Positions 49,501-57,649 of a DNA stretch of 64,000 bases are shown in pieces. Below the pieces are notes generated by a model, which was not told the DNA's origin, did no database searches, and saw only the letters and a list, made by a program, of their open reading frames with translations. Source of the DNA: Butyrivibrio sp. VCD2006. Its GTDB lineage: Bacteria; Bacillota; Clostridia; Lachnospirales; Lachnospiraceae. The number at the start of each line of letters is the position of its first letter. Within the stretch, counting starts at the first letter, position 1. The translations under genes and the position numbers were made by a program. The stretch covers positions 146,918 to 210,917 of the forward strand of contig NZ_AUIX01000009.1 in the NCBI RefSeq assembly GCF_000423925.1, read 5' to 3'.

Positions 49501-51523
49501 TCCTTGGTACAATAGAAGAAACCAGATTAAAAAGATTGTTATTAAGGAAGGCGTCACATCAATTTGTGCATATATAACCAGTAATGTAACTAACCTTGAA
49601 GAATTCTATATACCGGACACAATAACTTCAATTCATACCTCTGCATTTTCCGGTATAGGTCAGAATGTAAAGATCCATTATGACGGCTCAAAACATCAGC
49701 TTAAAACATTGGCTGGAAATGGGTGGTATTGGTACTTAAGTAAGGCTGATCTGGATGTTACTAAAGTATATGTTGAATTCAGTACTGTAGCAGGCCATGT
49801 TATTGAGCCTCAGATTATTGACAAAAATTCCATCCCTACAAGACCCGCTGATCCTGTGCTTACAGGTTACAAGCTTGAGGGCTGGTATAAATCCACGGAT
49901 TATAGTAGCTTCTATGAGTTCAATACTCCGATAGATGAAGACGTTTATCTTGTTCCGTCATGGGTGAGAGATTACTCTGATAATAATAATCAAGGTGAAA
50001 ACCAGGGCAATACTCAAACTGAGGAACAGGAAAACGCATCCGGAGAAAATCAAGGCAGCACTCAGACTGAGGAACAGGAAAACACATCCGGTGAAAATCA
50101 GGGCAACCCTCAGACCGAGGAACATGAAAGCACATCCGGTGAAAATCAGGGTAATACTCAGACTGAGGAACAGGAAAACACATCCGGAGAAAATCAGGGT
50201 AATTCTCAGACAGAGGGACAGGGTAATACTCCTGAAGAAAGCCAGGATGATGCTGAAAATGAGCATGCCTTTGGAAGCGTGTCGTGGAAAATAATTGGTA
50301 ACAAACTGCTCATCACAGGAAATGGTGATATGGGCAAGGTAACCGAAAATAATTCTGCTCCATGGTACGCATTCAGACAAAGAATACAGGAAATCGTAAT
50401 TTCCGAGGGAGTAACTTCTGTATGTACTAATGCGTTCAATGGCATGAATAAGCTTGAAAATATTAGCCTGCCTTCTACGCTTACTACATTTGATGATAAC
50501 GCATTTAATAATTTGAACAGGTTTACAGAAGTTAGATATAATGGCACAGAAAGACGGCTTAACGATTTATATTATGCGTGCTGCCAAACTAAGCTCCCTG
50601 CAGGTTGGTATACTTATGCCAAGGTTAGCGTTATATTTGAACCGGGAGAAGGTTTTGAAAGCTTTGAAATAGTAACTGATAAAGAAACTACTATAGAAGA
50701 GCCTGAGGTACCGGTTAGAAGTGGTTATATGTTTATGGGCTGGTATACTGCCAAGTCAAAAGGAGTGCTTTTCTGGTTTGATTCACCTGTATATGTTGAC
50801 CGCACTGTCTATGGAATGTGGGGATATGTTGGTGATGACTATAATCAGACTGACAACCGGAATGAAAACGAGAACGGTGAGCCTGATAGTGGGCAGCAGG
50901 AAGACTCCAATAATAACGAAAGTGGAACATCTACTTCAGACAACGTTGATAGTACTGATCAATCCGAGTATTCTACAGAAGATAGTTCATCAGGCAGCTT
51001 ACCGTGGACAGTAACCCCCAAGAAGCATTATGATTATTCGTCTGATACTGCCAATACAACAGGCTCTGAAGAGAATGATGCGGAGGATGAAGACGGAATT
51101 ATCACTGTGAGAGGTGAGCAGTATGAGGTTTACAACTCTGGAACGGCAGCTACTATTATCAATGGAGACAAGAAGGCTAAGTCAGTAAACATTGGCGATA
51201 ATCTAAGCTACAATGGCAAGAGCTATGAGATAAATGAGATTGCCGGTGGGGCTTACAAAAACTGCAAAAAACTCAGAACTGTTAAGATAGGTGCCAACAT
51301 AGAGAAGATTGGCTCCTCTGCCTTCAAAGGATGTAAGAACCTTAAATCTATCACAATAAAGGCAAACAATCTTAGAACCATTGGGGCAGCCAGCTTCAAA
51401 GGAATTAAAAATGGCGCAAAAATCACTATTATTTGTAAGGATAAAAAGACCTTCAATAAGCTTGTAAAGCAACTTAAAAAGGCAGGAGCCAAGAAGGCTA
51501 AGTACAAATTCAAAAAAGGCTGA
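46565..51523 (+). CDS. Giant secreted protein: transglutaminase-like, leucine-rich and InlB-type repeats
   Basis: 1652 residues with a signal peptide (LCLLFSAVLVLSTGISVKAE). Residues about 70-170 are a transglutaminase-like domain with a Cys-His-Asp triad: Cys117 in KAVCSGYA, His145 in ALSHAWNII, Asp160 in YYVDCTWDD. The long middle has BspA-like leucine-rich repeats alternating with InlB/Flg_new modules (GYRFDGWYTSSDYSQ, DITLYAKW and three relatives), a hydrophilic tandem-repeat linker (about 1145-1225), and a final leucine-rich repeat with a basic tail (KAGAKKAKYKFKKG). ATG 46565 is preferred over upstream non-ATG codons because of the signal peptide and AGGGA. It probably acts at the cell surface; the substrate is unknown. 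Confidence 0.9.
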   Translation: MIRDIKLNVARLCLLFSAVLVLSTGISVKAEREYDLSVTVSDNVKVAARRNAEEEEIIRKIISQVNTGWTDEEKALFVHDYLCETVIYDYDAYDNGYSKYPLAYSSYGAIVLHKAVCSGYAYAYEKIMNRLGIECKYVTSDALSHAWNIIKVNGKWYYVDCTWDDPTTLRVDTGACEHRNFMRSKEALHDGYKGFSAHNSSDWKIGGEHIYSSTKYQTSKDHDSYYWTDVSKPMKYVNGKWCYRKDYNGYYYDYKTGNMSSVTTLGGVDMSEIIWLLSYGDKFIFADANNMILTDKSGRLLARHSFRDDISNGGYIKNVSISNTLINYVVSKSNSKTTKTLDWSSYLIKEEKLPVGVLEGYIGTYTVTAGTDYLLLTDMSGKVEEIYSPGSSIISNRYIHDISVNEGVVTYTTWLKTPEGSGSETQRRKPKTYAYTGWQPTFSGTFGDNLSWRYSKGKLTISGNGSMGTWQYSSLVPWSHLAGAITEVDIKEGVTDMSDYSICNLRRVSVIRIPESVTYISSSAVVNVGQFNVYYGGYPSKWEELTSGLYSNDELVLATVHYAKDEPTIGDGNWTYKDGILTIKNDAAMSGITYIPDLPWYKQTSNIKKIVVEEGVTTLCKYLVTASQNLEHIYVPSTITEIDDYAFGSLVSSATIHYDGTRKKFDSMAGSKCSYYLNRCTFDCTKVNVEFAAGKNQTSISQVISKNGIPSRPADPSSMGYTFTGWIGSDNTVYGFNTGISEDVTFTAKWDEAPVENAEFGNLNWSIKDGTLTISGNEAMPEVSGSRDIPWDDFKNRIDRVVIEDGITYICKYFVGYNTNIQSVSIPASITKIENYAFSNISESTEIYYDGTLKNLKAIAGSGYSWYLKNCRIDCSKVNVDFVNGSQRDAQIIEKNTIPVRPTDPEKNGYRFDGWYTSSDYSQVYSFDTDLTEDITLYAKWTEILTDREFGSVKWTLSNDTLTIGGNGDMDDVTNSLSIPWYNRRNQIKKIVIKEGVTSICAYITSNVTNLEEFYIPDTITSIHTSAFSGIGQNVKIHYDGSKHQLKTLAGNGWYWYLSKADLDVTKVYVEFSTVAGHVIEPQIIDKNSIPTRPADPVLTGYKLEGWYKSTDYSSFYEFNTPIDEDVYLVPSWVRDYSDNNNQGENQGNTQTEEQENASGENQGSTQTEEQENTSGENQGNPQTEEHESTSGENQGNTQTEEQENTSGENQGNSQTEGQGNTPEESQDDAENEHAFGSVSWKIIGNKLLITGNGDMGKVTENNSAPWYAFRQRIQEIVISEGVTSVCTNAFNGMNKLENISLPSTLTTFDDNAFNNLNRFTEVRYNGTERRLNDLYYACCQTKLPAGWYTYAKVSVIFEPGEGFESFEIVTDKETTIEEPEVPVRSGYMFMGWYTAKSKGVLFWFDSPVYVDRTVYGMWGYVGDDYNQTDNRNENENGEPDSGQQEDSNNNESGTSTSDNVDSTDQSEYSTEDSSSGSLPWTVTPKKHYDYSSDTANTTGSEENDAEDEDGIITVRGEQYEVYNSGTAATIINGDKKAKSVNIGDNLSYNGKSYEINEIAGGAYKNCKKLRTVKIGANIEKIGSSAFKGCKNLKSITIKANNLRTIGAASFKGIKNGAKITIICKDKKTFNKLVKQLKKAGAKKAKYKFKKG
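49994..50233 (+). repeat. In-frame 48-base tandem repeat inside the giant surface protein
   Basis: Five units of 48 bases begin at 49994, 50042, 50090, 50138 and 50186, each encoding a variant of GENQGNTQTEEQENTS. The array can change length without breaking the frame. Confidence 0.93.
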
Positions 51524-51558
51524 TACATAGCTAAGCAATTGCATATGTAATATCCCAA

Positions 51559-51646
51559 AAAGTCAGGGAAATATATTGAAAAATCTGTTGATTACAACTT
51601 AGTAATGAAAGAGGTTTGAGATATATTCTCTGGCTTTTTCATTTTT
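51559..51646 (+). terminator. Probable terminator of the giant surface-protein gene
   Basis: AAAGTCAGGGAAATATAT (from 51559) pairs imperfectly with ATATATTCTCTGGCTTT (ending near 51637) and is followed by a T-rich run. The loop is long, about 45 bases. Confidence 0.5.
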
Positions 51647-51710
51647 CTGTAAGCTTGCTATTTCTTTAAAAACAGGTTAAAAAACTGCTTTACAATATTT
51701 TACAAATAAG

Positions 51711-51739
51711 TTGATAAATTTAGATATGAATAATATAAT
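51711..51739 (+). promoter_or_regulatory. Promoter of the GH43 gene at 51898
   Basis: TTGATA at 51711-51716, 17-base spacer, perfect TATAAT at 51734-51739. It lies in a 374-base gene-free stretch that also holds the terminator above and the direct repeats below. Confidence 0.65.
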
Positions 51740-51775
51740 TTAGATATAGATAAAATAGTTCAGCAATAAATAAAA

Positions 51776-51834
51776 GATTAACTTATTAACAAATGAACTG
51801 GTGATTAACTTATAACAATTGGTGATTAGCTTTA
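51776..51834 (+). promoter_or_regulatory. Three direct repeats of a GATTAACTTAT motif, candidate operators
   Basis: GATTAACTTATTAAC (51776-51790), GGTGATTAACTTATAAC (51800-51816) and GGTGATTAGCTTTA (51821-51834) lie downstream of the promoter. The second recurs in inverse orientation just after the -10 box of the binding-protein gene (54891-54907). Confidence 0.5.
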
Positions 51835-51897
51835 ATGCTGAACTTTTTACATAATTCAACAACTACTCATTAAAAAATATTATTTATGGAAGGTAAT

Positions 51898-52854
51898 ATG
51901 AGCAAAGAAAAAGAGCTAAAATTTAATGAACCGTGGATACTGCAAAGGGCTGATCCCTATGTAACAAAGGCAGAGGATGGTTTTTATTATTTTACTGCTT
52001 CAGTTCCCGCCTATGACAGGATAGTTCTTAGGCGGTCCGAGAGCCTTGCTGGCCTGGCAGAAGCAGAGGAGCATACCATTTGGATGAAGCATTCTGAAGG
52101 AATAATGGGAGAACACATCTGGGCTCCCGAGCTGCATCGTGTTATGGGAAAGTGGTACATATATTTCGCAGCAGGATCAGCAGAGGATATATGGATGATT
52201 CGCCCCTATGTCCTAGAGTGTCAGGGAGATGATCCGATAGCTGATGCATGGGTCGAGAAGGGTAAAATGACCTGTGCTGCTGATGATGAGTTTTCCTTCA
52301 GGGCTTTTTCACTTGATGCGACTGTTTTCGAGCACAGAGGGAAGTGGTACTACATCTGGGCTGAGAAGGTAGGGGTTGGCAAGCAGATTTCAAACCTTTA
52401 CATAGCTGAGATGAAGAGTCCTTATGAGCTTTCTACTATCCAGGTGCTTCTGACGACTCCTGATTATGACTGGGAGAGAGTTGGCTTCTGGGTTAACGAA
52501 GGTCCTGGAATCCTCAAGAAAAACGGAAAGATTTTCATGACCTATTCAGCAAGTGAGACTGGCATAGCGTACTGCGTTGGAATGCTTACTGCTGACGAAA
52601 ATGCTGATCTTTTAGATCCTAGATCATGGTCCAAGGAGCGTTATCCTGTTCTAAAGAGTGATCCGGAACTTGGCATTTACGGTCCCGGTCACAATTCTTT
52701 TACAGTAGATGAGAACGGCGATGACATTATGGTATATCACGCAAGAACGGAGGCTGAGATTGAGGGGGATCCGCTTTACAACCCTAATCGCCATGCAATG
52801 CTCATGAAAATCCGTTACGACGAGAATGGCTATCCAATATTTTCTTATAGATAG
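51898..52854 (+). CDS. GH43 family glycosidase, cytoplasmic
   Basis: 318 residues without signal peptide, so it acts on imported oligosaccharides. The five-bladed propeller's catalytic residues are Asp19 in LQRADPYV (base), Asp140 in FSLDATVF (pKa modulator) and Glu201 in VNEGPGIL (acid). GH43 enzymes of this type are alpha-L-arabinofuranosidases or beta-xylosidases; the neighbourhood favours arabinofuranosidase. ATG at 51898 has GGAAGG four bases upstream and is preferred over 51886. It opens the arabinan locus. Confidence 0.9.
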   Translation: MSKEKELKFNEPWILQRADPYVTKAEDGFYYFTASVPAYDRIVLRRSESLAGLAEAEEHTIWMKHSEGIMGEHIWAPELHRVMGKWYIYFAAGSAEDIWMIRPYVLECQGDDPIADAWVEKGKMTCAADDEFSFRAFSLDATVFEHRGKWYYIWAEKVGVGKQISNLYIAEMKSPYELSTIQVLLTTPDYDWERVGFWVNEGPGILKKNGKIFMTYSASETGIAYCVGMLTADENADLLDPRSWSKERYPVLKSDPELGIYGPGHNSFTVDENGDDIMVYHARTEAEIEGDPLYNPNRHAMLMKIRYDENGYPIFSYR

Positions 52855-52908
52855 AAAAGTACTAAACATCTAGAAAAGTACTAAACATCTAGAAAAGTAC
52901 TAAACATC
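52852..52908 (+). repeat. Tandem 19-base repeat
   Basis: Three identical units TAGAAAAGTACTAAACATC at 52852, 52871 and 52890; the first begins with the stop codon of the GH43 gene. A remnant of the palindromic repeat (CAGCGAAGCT) follows at once. Confidence 0.92.
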
Positions 52909-52929
52909 AGCGAAGCTAACAAAACAAAA

Positions 52930-53073
52930 GCCTTCTCCCTCTGGGAGAAGGCGTCAGCAAAGCTGACAAAAATAAAAGCCTTCTCCCTCTGGGAGAAGGT
53001 GTCAGCGAAGCTGATAAAAACAAAAGCCTTCTCCCTCTGGGAGAAGGTGTCAGCGAAGCTGACGGATGAGGGT
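52930..53073 (+). repeat. Palindromic intergenic repeat, copies 4 to 6 in tandem
   Basis: Three copies at a 48-base period (from 52930, 52978 and 53026), each GCCTTCTCCC-TCT-GGGAGAAGG then GTCAGC(A/G)AAGCTGA; only the last has the GGATGAGGG end. On the minus strand they are open and encode a phantom SLTPSPRGRRL repeat. Confidence 0.93.
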
Positions 53074-53096
53074 ATGAGTAACAGGAGTATAGTCGA

Positions 53097-54737
53097 ATGT
53101 ATAAAAAAAGAAAGCTAAAATACAAAATCCGCTGCGCCATTTTTTTATCAGCTCTCGCAGTTACGTTTTCCGGCTGTTCTGGTAACACCACAAGCAACGT
53201 CTCTACAACAGAACAACCATCTTCTTCAGAAAACATCGAAGAAACCGCGACTGCTGATGATAAAAGCGGCAAGGAAGGTAAGGAGGCTACTGAATTGGAT
53301 ATCAAAAAAGGAGTCTATAAAAATGCAGTATGCTGCCACGACCCGCAGATTATTCTTGCTGACGGAACCTACTACATGACAGGCTCCCATCAGGTTCTTG
53401 CAAAGTCTGATGATCTGAAAAGTTGGAGCTACATAGGTAATGGCAACAATGTGTTCGATAACATTTTTTCTGGAGATCTGGATGCCTTCAAATATGTTGG
53501 CAAGAATGAAGAGGGCGGCTATTCAGTTTGGGCAGCGAACACCTTTTATAACGAAACAATGGGCAAGTATGTGATGTACTTCTGCACAACATCTACCTAT
53601 ATTAAGTCCAATCTCTGCATGGCAGTGTCAGATGAGCCTGGGGGCAAGTACACCTACACGGATACCATTCTGTATTCAGGTTTTACAAGTACGACAGCGG
53701 CAGAGACTGATATTTATGATGTTCTGGGAGAAGATGCTGATATCACGCCTTATCTTAAACTTGGCGGATACGATAACAATAAGTGGCCCAATTGCATAGA
53801 TCCTGCAATATTCACCGATGAAGAAGGAAAAATGTGGATGGTTTATGGATCATGGTCAGGTGGAATTTTTCTATTAGAACTTGATCCTGCTACAGGAAAA
53901 CCGATTCATCCCATAGAAGAAGCAAAAAGTGGAGGAGAGGATGCACCTGATCCGTACTTTGGATACAAACTTGTAGGCGGTGGACATCATGCGATTGAGG
54001 GACCGTACATAACTTACTCTCCGGAGACTGGTTATTACTATTTGTTCGTGTCCTATGGCGGACTTACCAGTAATGGCGGTTATCAGATCAGGCAATTCAG
54101 AAGTCAGACCCCAACAGGGCCATATGTGGACGCAGAAGGTCACAGGCTTGGAAGCGAAGAGGACTACATGAACTATGGCCTAAAAATGATGGGAAATTAC
54201 ACGCTTCCCAGTCTTTCAGTGACTTACATGGCTCCCGGAGGACAGTCTGTGTTCCAGGATGAAAAGGGCGACTACTATATCGTCTATCACCAGAGATTTG
54301 ATGATGGTCAGGAATTCCATGAGCCAAGAGTGCATAAACTATTTATGACGGAGGATGGCTGGTTTACCGCAGCTCCCTTCGAGTATACAGGAGATGAGAG
54401 TGCACCTTCTAACTGCGCTAATACCGCTATCTCGCCTGAATTTCTTGAGGGCAACTTCTATATTTTGAATCATGGCCTTGACGTAAATGATTTGATAAAT
54501 AGGCCTGTGGAATGCACTTTTGAAAACGGTACCATTTCTGCGGCTACGAGTAGCGAGAGTATTACAGGAACATATGAAGTAAAAGATGGAACTTCTTACA
54601 TACAGCTTGCTATAAATGGAACTGAATACGAGGGTTGTGCCTTCACTATGATGGATGAGGCGGGAAATAATACTGTATGTATCACAGCAAAAGGTTCTGA
54701 CAATCAGACAATCTGGTGTGTAAAATTCACAAAATAG
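53097..54737 (+). CDS. GH43 endo-arabinanase-like lipoprotein
   Basis: 546 residues with a lipoprotein signal (lipobox near Cys27 in VTFSGCSG), so it is anchored outside the cell. The catalytic propeller has CCHDPQIILADG (base Asp), CIDPAIFTDEEGKMWMVYGSW (pKa Asp) and HAIEGPYITYSPE (acid Glu), a set typical of endo-1,5-alpha-L-arabinanases (AbnA/AbnB-like). The last 100 residues form a beta-rich domain (GNFYILNHGLDV...) as in the C-terminal domain of extracellular arabinanases. It would cut arabinan to oligomers for the transporter that follows. CAGGAG stands nine bases before the ATG. Confidence 0.9.
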   Translation: MYKKRKLKYKIRCAIFLSALAVTFSGCSGNTTSNVSTTEQPSSSENIEETATADDKSGKEGKEATELDIKKGVYKNAVCCHDPQIILADGTYYMTGSHQVLAKSDDLKSWSYIGNGNNVFDNIFSGDLDAFKYVGKNEEGGYSVWAANTFYNETMGKYVMYFCTTSTYIKSNLCMAVSDEPGGKYTYTDTILYSGFTSTTAAETDIYDVLGEDADITPYLKLGGYDNNKWPNCIDPAIFTDEEGKMWMVYGSWSGGIFLLELDPATGKPIHPIEEAKSGGEDAPDPYFGYKLVGGGHHAIEGPYITYSPETGYYYLFVSYGGLTSNGGYQIRQFRSQTPTGPYVDAEGHRLGSEEDYMNYGLKMMGNYTLPSLSVTYMAPGGQSVFQDEKGDYYIVYHQRFDDGQEFHEPRVHKLFMTEDGWFTAAPFEYTGDESAPSNCANTAISPEFLEGNFYILNHGLDVNDLINRPVECTFENGTISAATSSESITGTYEVKDGTSYIQLAINGTEYEGCAFTMMDEAGNNTVCITAKGSDNQTIWCVKFTK

Positions 54738-54858
54738 CAATTTTGTAAAGAGCTTAAAGCAATTTTTGATAAGTTTGTTTAATTACACAAAAACTATTTT
54801 ATGATTTTATTGAAATTGACAAAAATATAAAATGCTTTACTAAAATCTAAAATAATTA

Positions 54859-54887
54859 TTGACGCTCTAAATTACGCCGAGTAAAAT
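54859..54887 (+). promoter_or_regulatory. Promoter of the binding-protein gene
   Basis: TTGACG at 54859-54864 and TAAAAT at 54882-54887 with a 17-base spacer, about 50 bases before the start codon. Confidence 0.6.
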
Positions 54888-54890
54888 TTT

Positions 54891-54907
54891 AGTATAAGTT
54901 AATCACC
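54891..54907 (-). promoter_or_regulatory. Candidate operator shared with the GH43 promoter region
   Basis: AGTATAAGTTAATCACC, whose complement GGTGATTAACTTATACT matches the 51800-51816 motif at 15 consecutive positions. It begins three bases after the -10 box, covering the expected transcription start, which is where a repressor would act. Confidence 0.5.
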
Positions 54908-54935
54908 GTACAACTTTATTTAGGAGGATATGGTA

Positions 54936-56474
54936 ATGAGAAGGAAATTTTTAGGTATTGCAATGGCAACCGTTATGGGACTTAGTACTATTACAGGTTG
55001 CGCTACAACTACAGTTGAAGAGGCAGGCGAGGCTGAGGCACCTGCTGAGAGCAAGACAGAGGAGGCTGCAGGAGATGCTACAGAATCCACTGATGCCGGC
55101 GAAGCTACTGAGGATGCCGGTGCCGCTGAGGCTGAGACTTCTGATGGTTCATCTTCTGATTCACTCACTGGTAACGGCGACAAGACACTTCATGTATTCC
55201 TTTATATGCAGGAGCATGAGAAGAAGATATATGAAGATCTCGTTAAGCAGTTCGTAGATGAACACAAGGATGAAATCAAGGAAGTTGTATTTGAGGTTAC
55301 AACTCAGGACGAGTACAACCAGAAGATGATCGCTAATATGACAGCAAACGACATGCCTGATGTATTTTATGTAGGACCTGCAGCAGTTCGTTCTTACGTA
55401 GACAATGGTTATGTACTTCCTCTTGATGATTATGTTGATGCTGACACAATCGGCAGTGTTTGGGGAACAACTCAGGAGATATACCGTTATGACGGTAAGG
55501 ATATTGGTAAGGGATCACTTTACGCACTTCCTAAGGATCTTTCCTGCTTCGCATTTGCATATAATCAGGATCTTTTCGATGCAGCAGGACTGGATTATCC
55601 TGATCCCGAGAAGCCTTACACCTACGATGAGTTCGTTGAGGTATGTGAGAAGCTTACAATAGACAAGGACGGCGATGGAGAAATCGATCAGTGGGGCGTT
55701 GCAAATGCTGATCAGTGGGGTATGACACCTTTTCTTTATTCTAATGGAGTTAAGTTCCTTAACGATGATATGACCAAGGTTAACGTAGCTAACAACGAGC
55801 AGCTTAAGGAAGCTCTTACATTCTACACAGATCTTACAAAAAATGGTCTCACACCTTCAGTTGAGCAGGATACAGCGCTTGGTGGATATCAGAGATGGCT
55901 TGACGGACAGGTTGCATTCTACGCATGCGGTACTTGGGACGTTGCAGCATTCATGGATGATGCTACATTCCCTTACAAGTGGAACCTTTGCGGATGGCCT
56001 GTAGGACCTTCCGGTGACGGCAGATCACACACATGGATGGGTTCAGTTGGTTATGGTATCTCAGCTAAGTCCGAGAACCCTGAACTTGCAGCAGCGCTTA
56101 TCACAAAGCTTTCAACAGATCCTGAAGGACAGAAAGCAGTTTCAGGTATTTCAACCGGTGAGTCCATTCAGCTTCCTAACATCACAGATCTTGCTTATGG
56201 CGAGTTCAAGGATGCTGTAGATAGCGGAAAAGTTCCTTATGCTTCAAACGTAGATGTTATCTTCGGATACTTCGACAGCAACGATCACTATGCAGCAGCT
56301 CTTCAGGAGTTCGATTACACTTACAACGCAGAGTGGTGGACACCTTTCTGGTCAGGCGTATTCAACATCAAGAATGGCGACATTACTGTAGAGGATTTCT
56401 TACAGCAGGTAGAGCCTGAGATGCAGGAAGCACTTGACGAAGCAATCGAGCTTCAGAATTCAGCAACAAACTAA
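54936..56474 (+). CDS. Sugar ABC transporter substrate-binding lipoprotein
   Basis: 512 residues, family 1 (maltose-binding-type) solute-binding protein. The signal peptide ends in a lipobox at Cys22 (LSTITGC), followed by an acidic Glu/Ala-rich linker of about 50 residues that holds the binding domain off the membrane. The domain has FVDEHKDEIKEVVFEV, MTANDMPDVFYVGPAAV and WLDGQVAFYACGTWDV, typical of the family. With two permeases after it, and arabinanases before it, arabino-oligosaccharides are the likely ligand (inference). ATG 54936 has AGGAGG eight bases upstream. Codon use is biased, as for abundant binding proteins. Confidence 0.94.
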   Translation: MRRKFLGIAMATVMGLSTITGCATTTVEEAGEAEAPAESKTEEAAGDATESTDAGEATEDAGAAEAETSDGSSSDSLTGNGDKTLHVFLYMQEHEKKIYEDLVKQFVDEHKDEIKEVVFEVTTQDEYNQKMIANMTANDMPDVFYVGPAAVRSYVDNGYVLPLDDYVDADTIGSVWGTTQEIYRYDGKDIGKGSLYALPKDLSCFAFAYNQDLFDAAGLDYPDPEKPYTYDEFVEVCEKLTIDKDGDGEIDQWGVANADQWGMTPFLYSNGVKFLNDDMTKVNVANNEQLKEALTFYTDLTKNGLTPSVEQDTALGGYQRWLDGQVAFYACGTWDVAAFMDDATFPYKWNLCGWPVGPSGDGRSHTWMGSVGYGISAKSENPELAAALITKLSTDPEGQKAVSGISTGESIQLPNITDLAYGEFKDAVDSGKVPYASNVDVIFGYFDSNDHYAAALQEFDYTYNAEWWTPFWSGVFNIKNGDITVEDFLQQVEPEMQEALDEAIELQNSATN

Positions 56475-56479
56475 TATAG

Positions 56480-56615
56480 CATTTGACTTAAAACATAATG
56501 AGCTTGTATTAAGTTAAGCATTTGACTTAAAACATAATGAGCTTGTATTAAGTTAAACATCTGACTTAAAACATAATGAGCTTGTATTAAGTTAAGCATC
56601 TGACTTAAAACATAA
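56480..56615 (+). repeat. Tandem 39-base repeat
   Basis: Units begin at 56480, 56519 and 56558 and a partial fourth at 56597, each CATYTGACTTAAAACATAA followed by TGAGCTTGTATTAAGTTAA and one base. The fourth runs straight into the palindromic repeat. Confidence 0.92.
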
Positions 56616-56663
56616 GCCTTCCCCCTCTGGGGGAAGGTGTCAGCTTTAGCTGACGGATGAGGG
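56616..56663 (+). repeat. Palindromic intergenic repeat, copy 7
   Basis: GCCTTCCCCC-TCT-GGGGGAAGG, then GTCAGCTTTAGCTGAC, then GGATGAGGG. Confidence 0.9.
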
Positions 56664-56671
56664 TTATCATA

Positions 56672-56705
56672 AAGTCCTTTCATTAAATGAAGGGACTTCA
56701 TTTTT
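56672..56705 (+). terminator. Hairpin before the permease genes, possible partial terminator
   Basis: AAGTCCTTTCAT pairs with ATGAAGGGACTT (one wobble) around TAA, followed by CATTTTT. It sits right before the ribosome site of the permease, so it may reduce permease expression relative to the binding protein. Confidence 0.6.
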
Positions 56706-56718
56706 AAGGAGCATTTTT

Positions 56719-57636
56719 ATGGCATCAAATAAAGTAAAACCTCGGATGTCCGCGATGGCAAAGAGAGAAGAGAGATGGGCATGGCTTTTTATCGCTGCCC
56801 CGTTTGTAGGATTTATGCTCTTTATGGCATATCCGATCGTCTTTGCCCTGATTGCCAGCACAAGTAAATGGACCGGAATTAACTCCTTGTGGGGCAATAT
56901 CGTAGGCCTTCGAAATTACATCAAAATTCTAAATGACGCAAAATTTTGGAAAGCCATGGGTACCACAATTATTTACATGATAGGTATTCCCATCGGAATG
57001 ATCCTGGGAATTCTTGTGGCTATGGGACTTAATAGAAAAATCCCCGGCAAGCGTTTCCTTACAACAATGTACTACGTTCCTGTAGTATCCTCACTTGTTG
57101 CGGTATCAATTCTCTGGGCATGGGTATTTAATTACGACTATGGCCTTTTGAACGGAATCTACAAGGCACTTACAGGACTTCATGGACCCAACTGGCTTGG
57201 CGATGAACTCATGGTAAAAATATCGCTCATCATCTTCATGGTATGGAAGGGACTTGGAGGCACAATTATCCTGTATCTCGCAGGACTTCAGAATATTCCG
57301 AGAGACTATTACGAAGCAGCAATGATTGACGGTGCTAACAGCTGGCAGAAATTTAAGAGCATTACTTTGCCTCTGCTTTCACCTGTTACATTCTACGTCC
57401 TTATCACATCTCTTATCGGTGGTTTCCAGGTATTCGTAGAAGTTCAGGTAATGACACCCTCCGGCGGGCCTAACTACAGCGCTGCAACAGTTGTATTTTA
57501 TCTCTATGAAAAAGCGTTTACTAATGGTCAGCTCGGATACGGTAGTGCAGTAGCAGTAATTCTTGCGATTATCATATTCATTATCACTGCCATCAATTTC
57601 TGGGGACAGGATAAATGGGTAAAAACTATAGATTAA
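56719..57636 (+). CDS. Sugar ABC transporter permease, MalF/UgpA-type
   Basis: 305 residues with six transmembrane helices. The cytoplasmic EAA loop that docks the ATPase is YYEAAMIDGANSWQKFKSITLPLLSP (core EAAMIDGAN and ITLPLL), and the first helix is in the segment FIAAPFVGFMLFMAYPIVFA (about 20 residues). It pairs with the next gene and the binding protein. No ATP-binding gene is present in the window; in such CUT1 systems a shared MsmK-like ATPase often serves. Its ribosome site is AAGGAG. Confidence 0.95.
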   Translation: MASNKVKPRMSAMAKREERWAWLFIAAPFVGFMLFMAYPIVFALIASTSKWTGINSLWGNIVGLRNYIKILNDAKFWKAMGTTIIYMIGIPIGMILGILVAMGLNRKIPGKRFLTTMYYVPVVSSLVAVSILWAWVFNYDYGLLNGIYKALTGLHGPNWLGDELMVKISLIIFMVWKGLGGTIILYLAGLQNIPRDYYEAAMIDGANSWQKFKSITLPLLSPVTFYVLITSLIGGFQVFVEVQVMTPSGGPNYSAATVVFYLYEKAFTNGQLGYGSAVAVILAIIIFIITAINFWGQDKWVKTID

Positions 57637-57649
57637 GGAGGTGTGACAG

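Noticed and set aside
52916..53305. Minus-strand open frame with repeated SLTPSPRGRRL
   Set aside because: It is the translation of the three tandem palindromic repeats, not a protein gene.
56480..56615. Possible CRISPR array after the binding-protein gene
   Set aside because: Units of 39 bases repeat in full without spacers.
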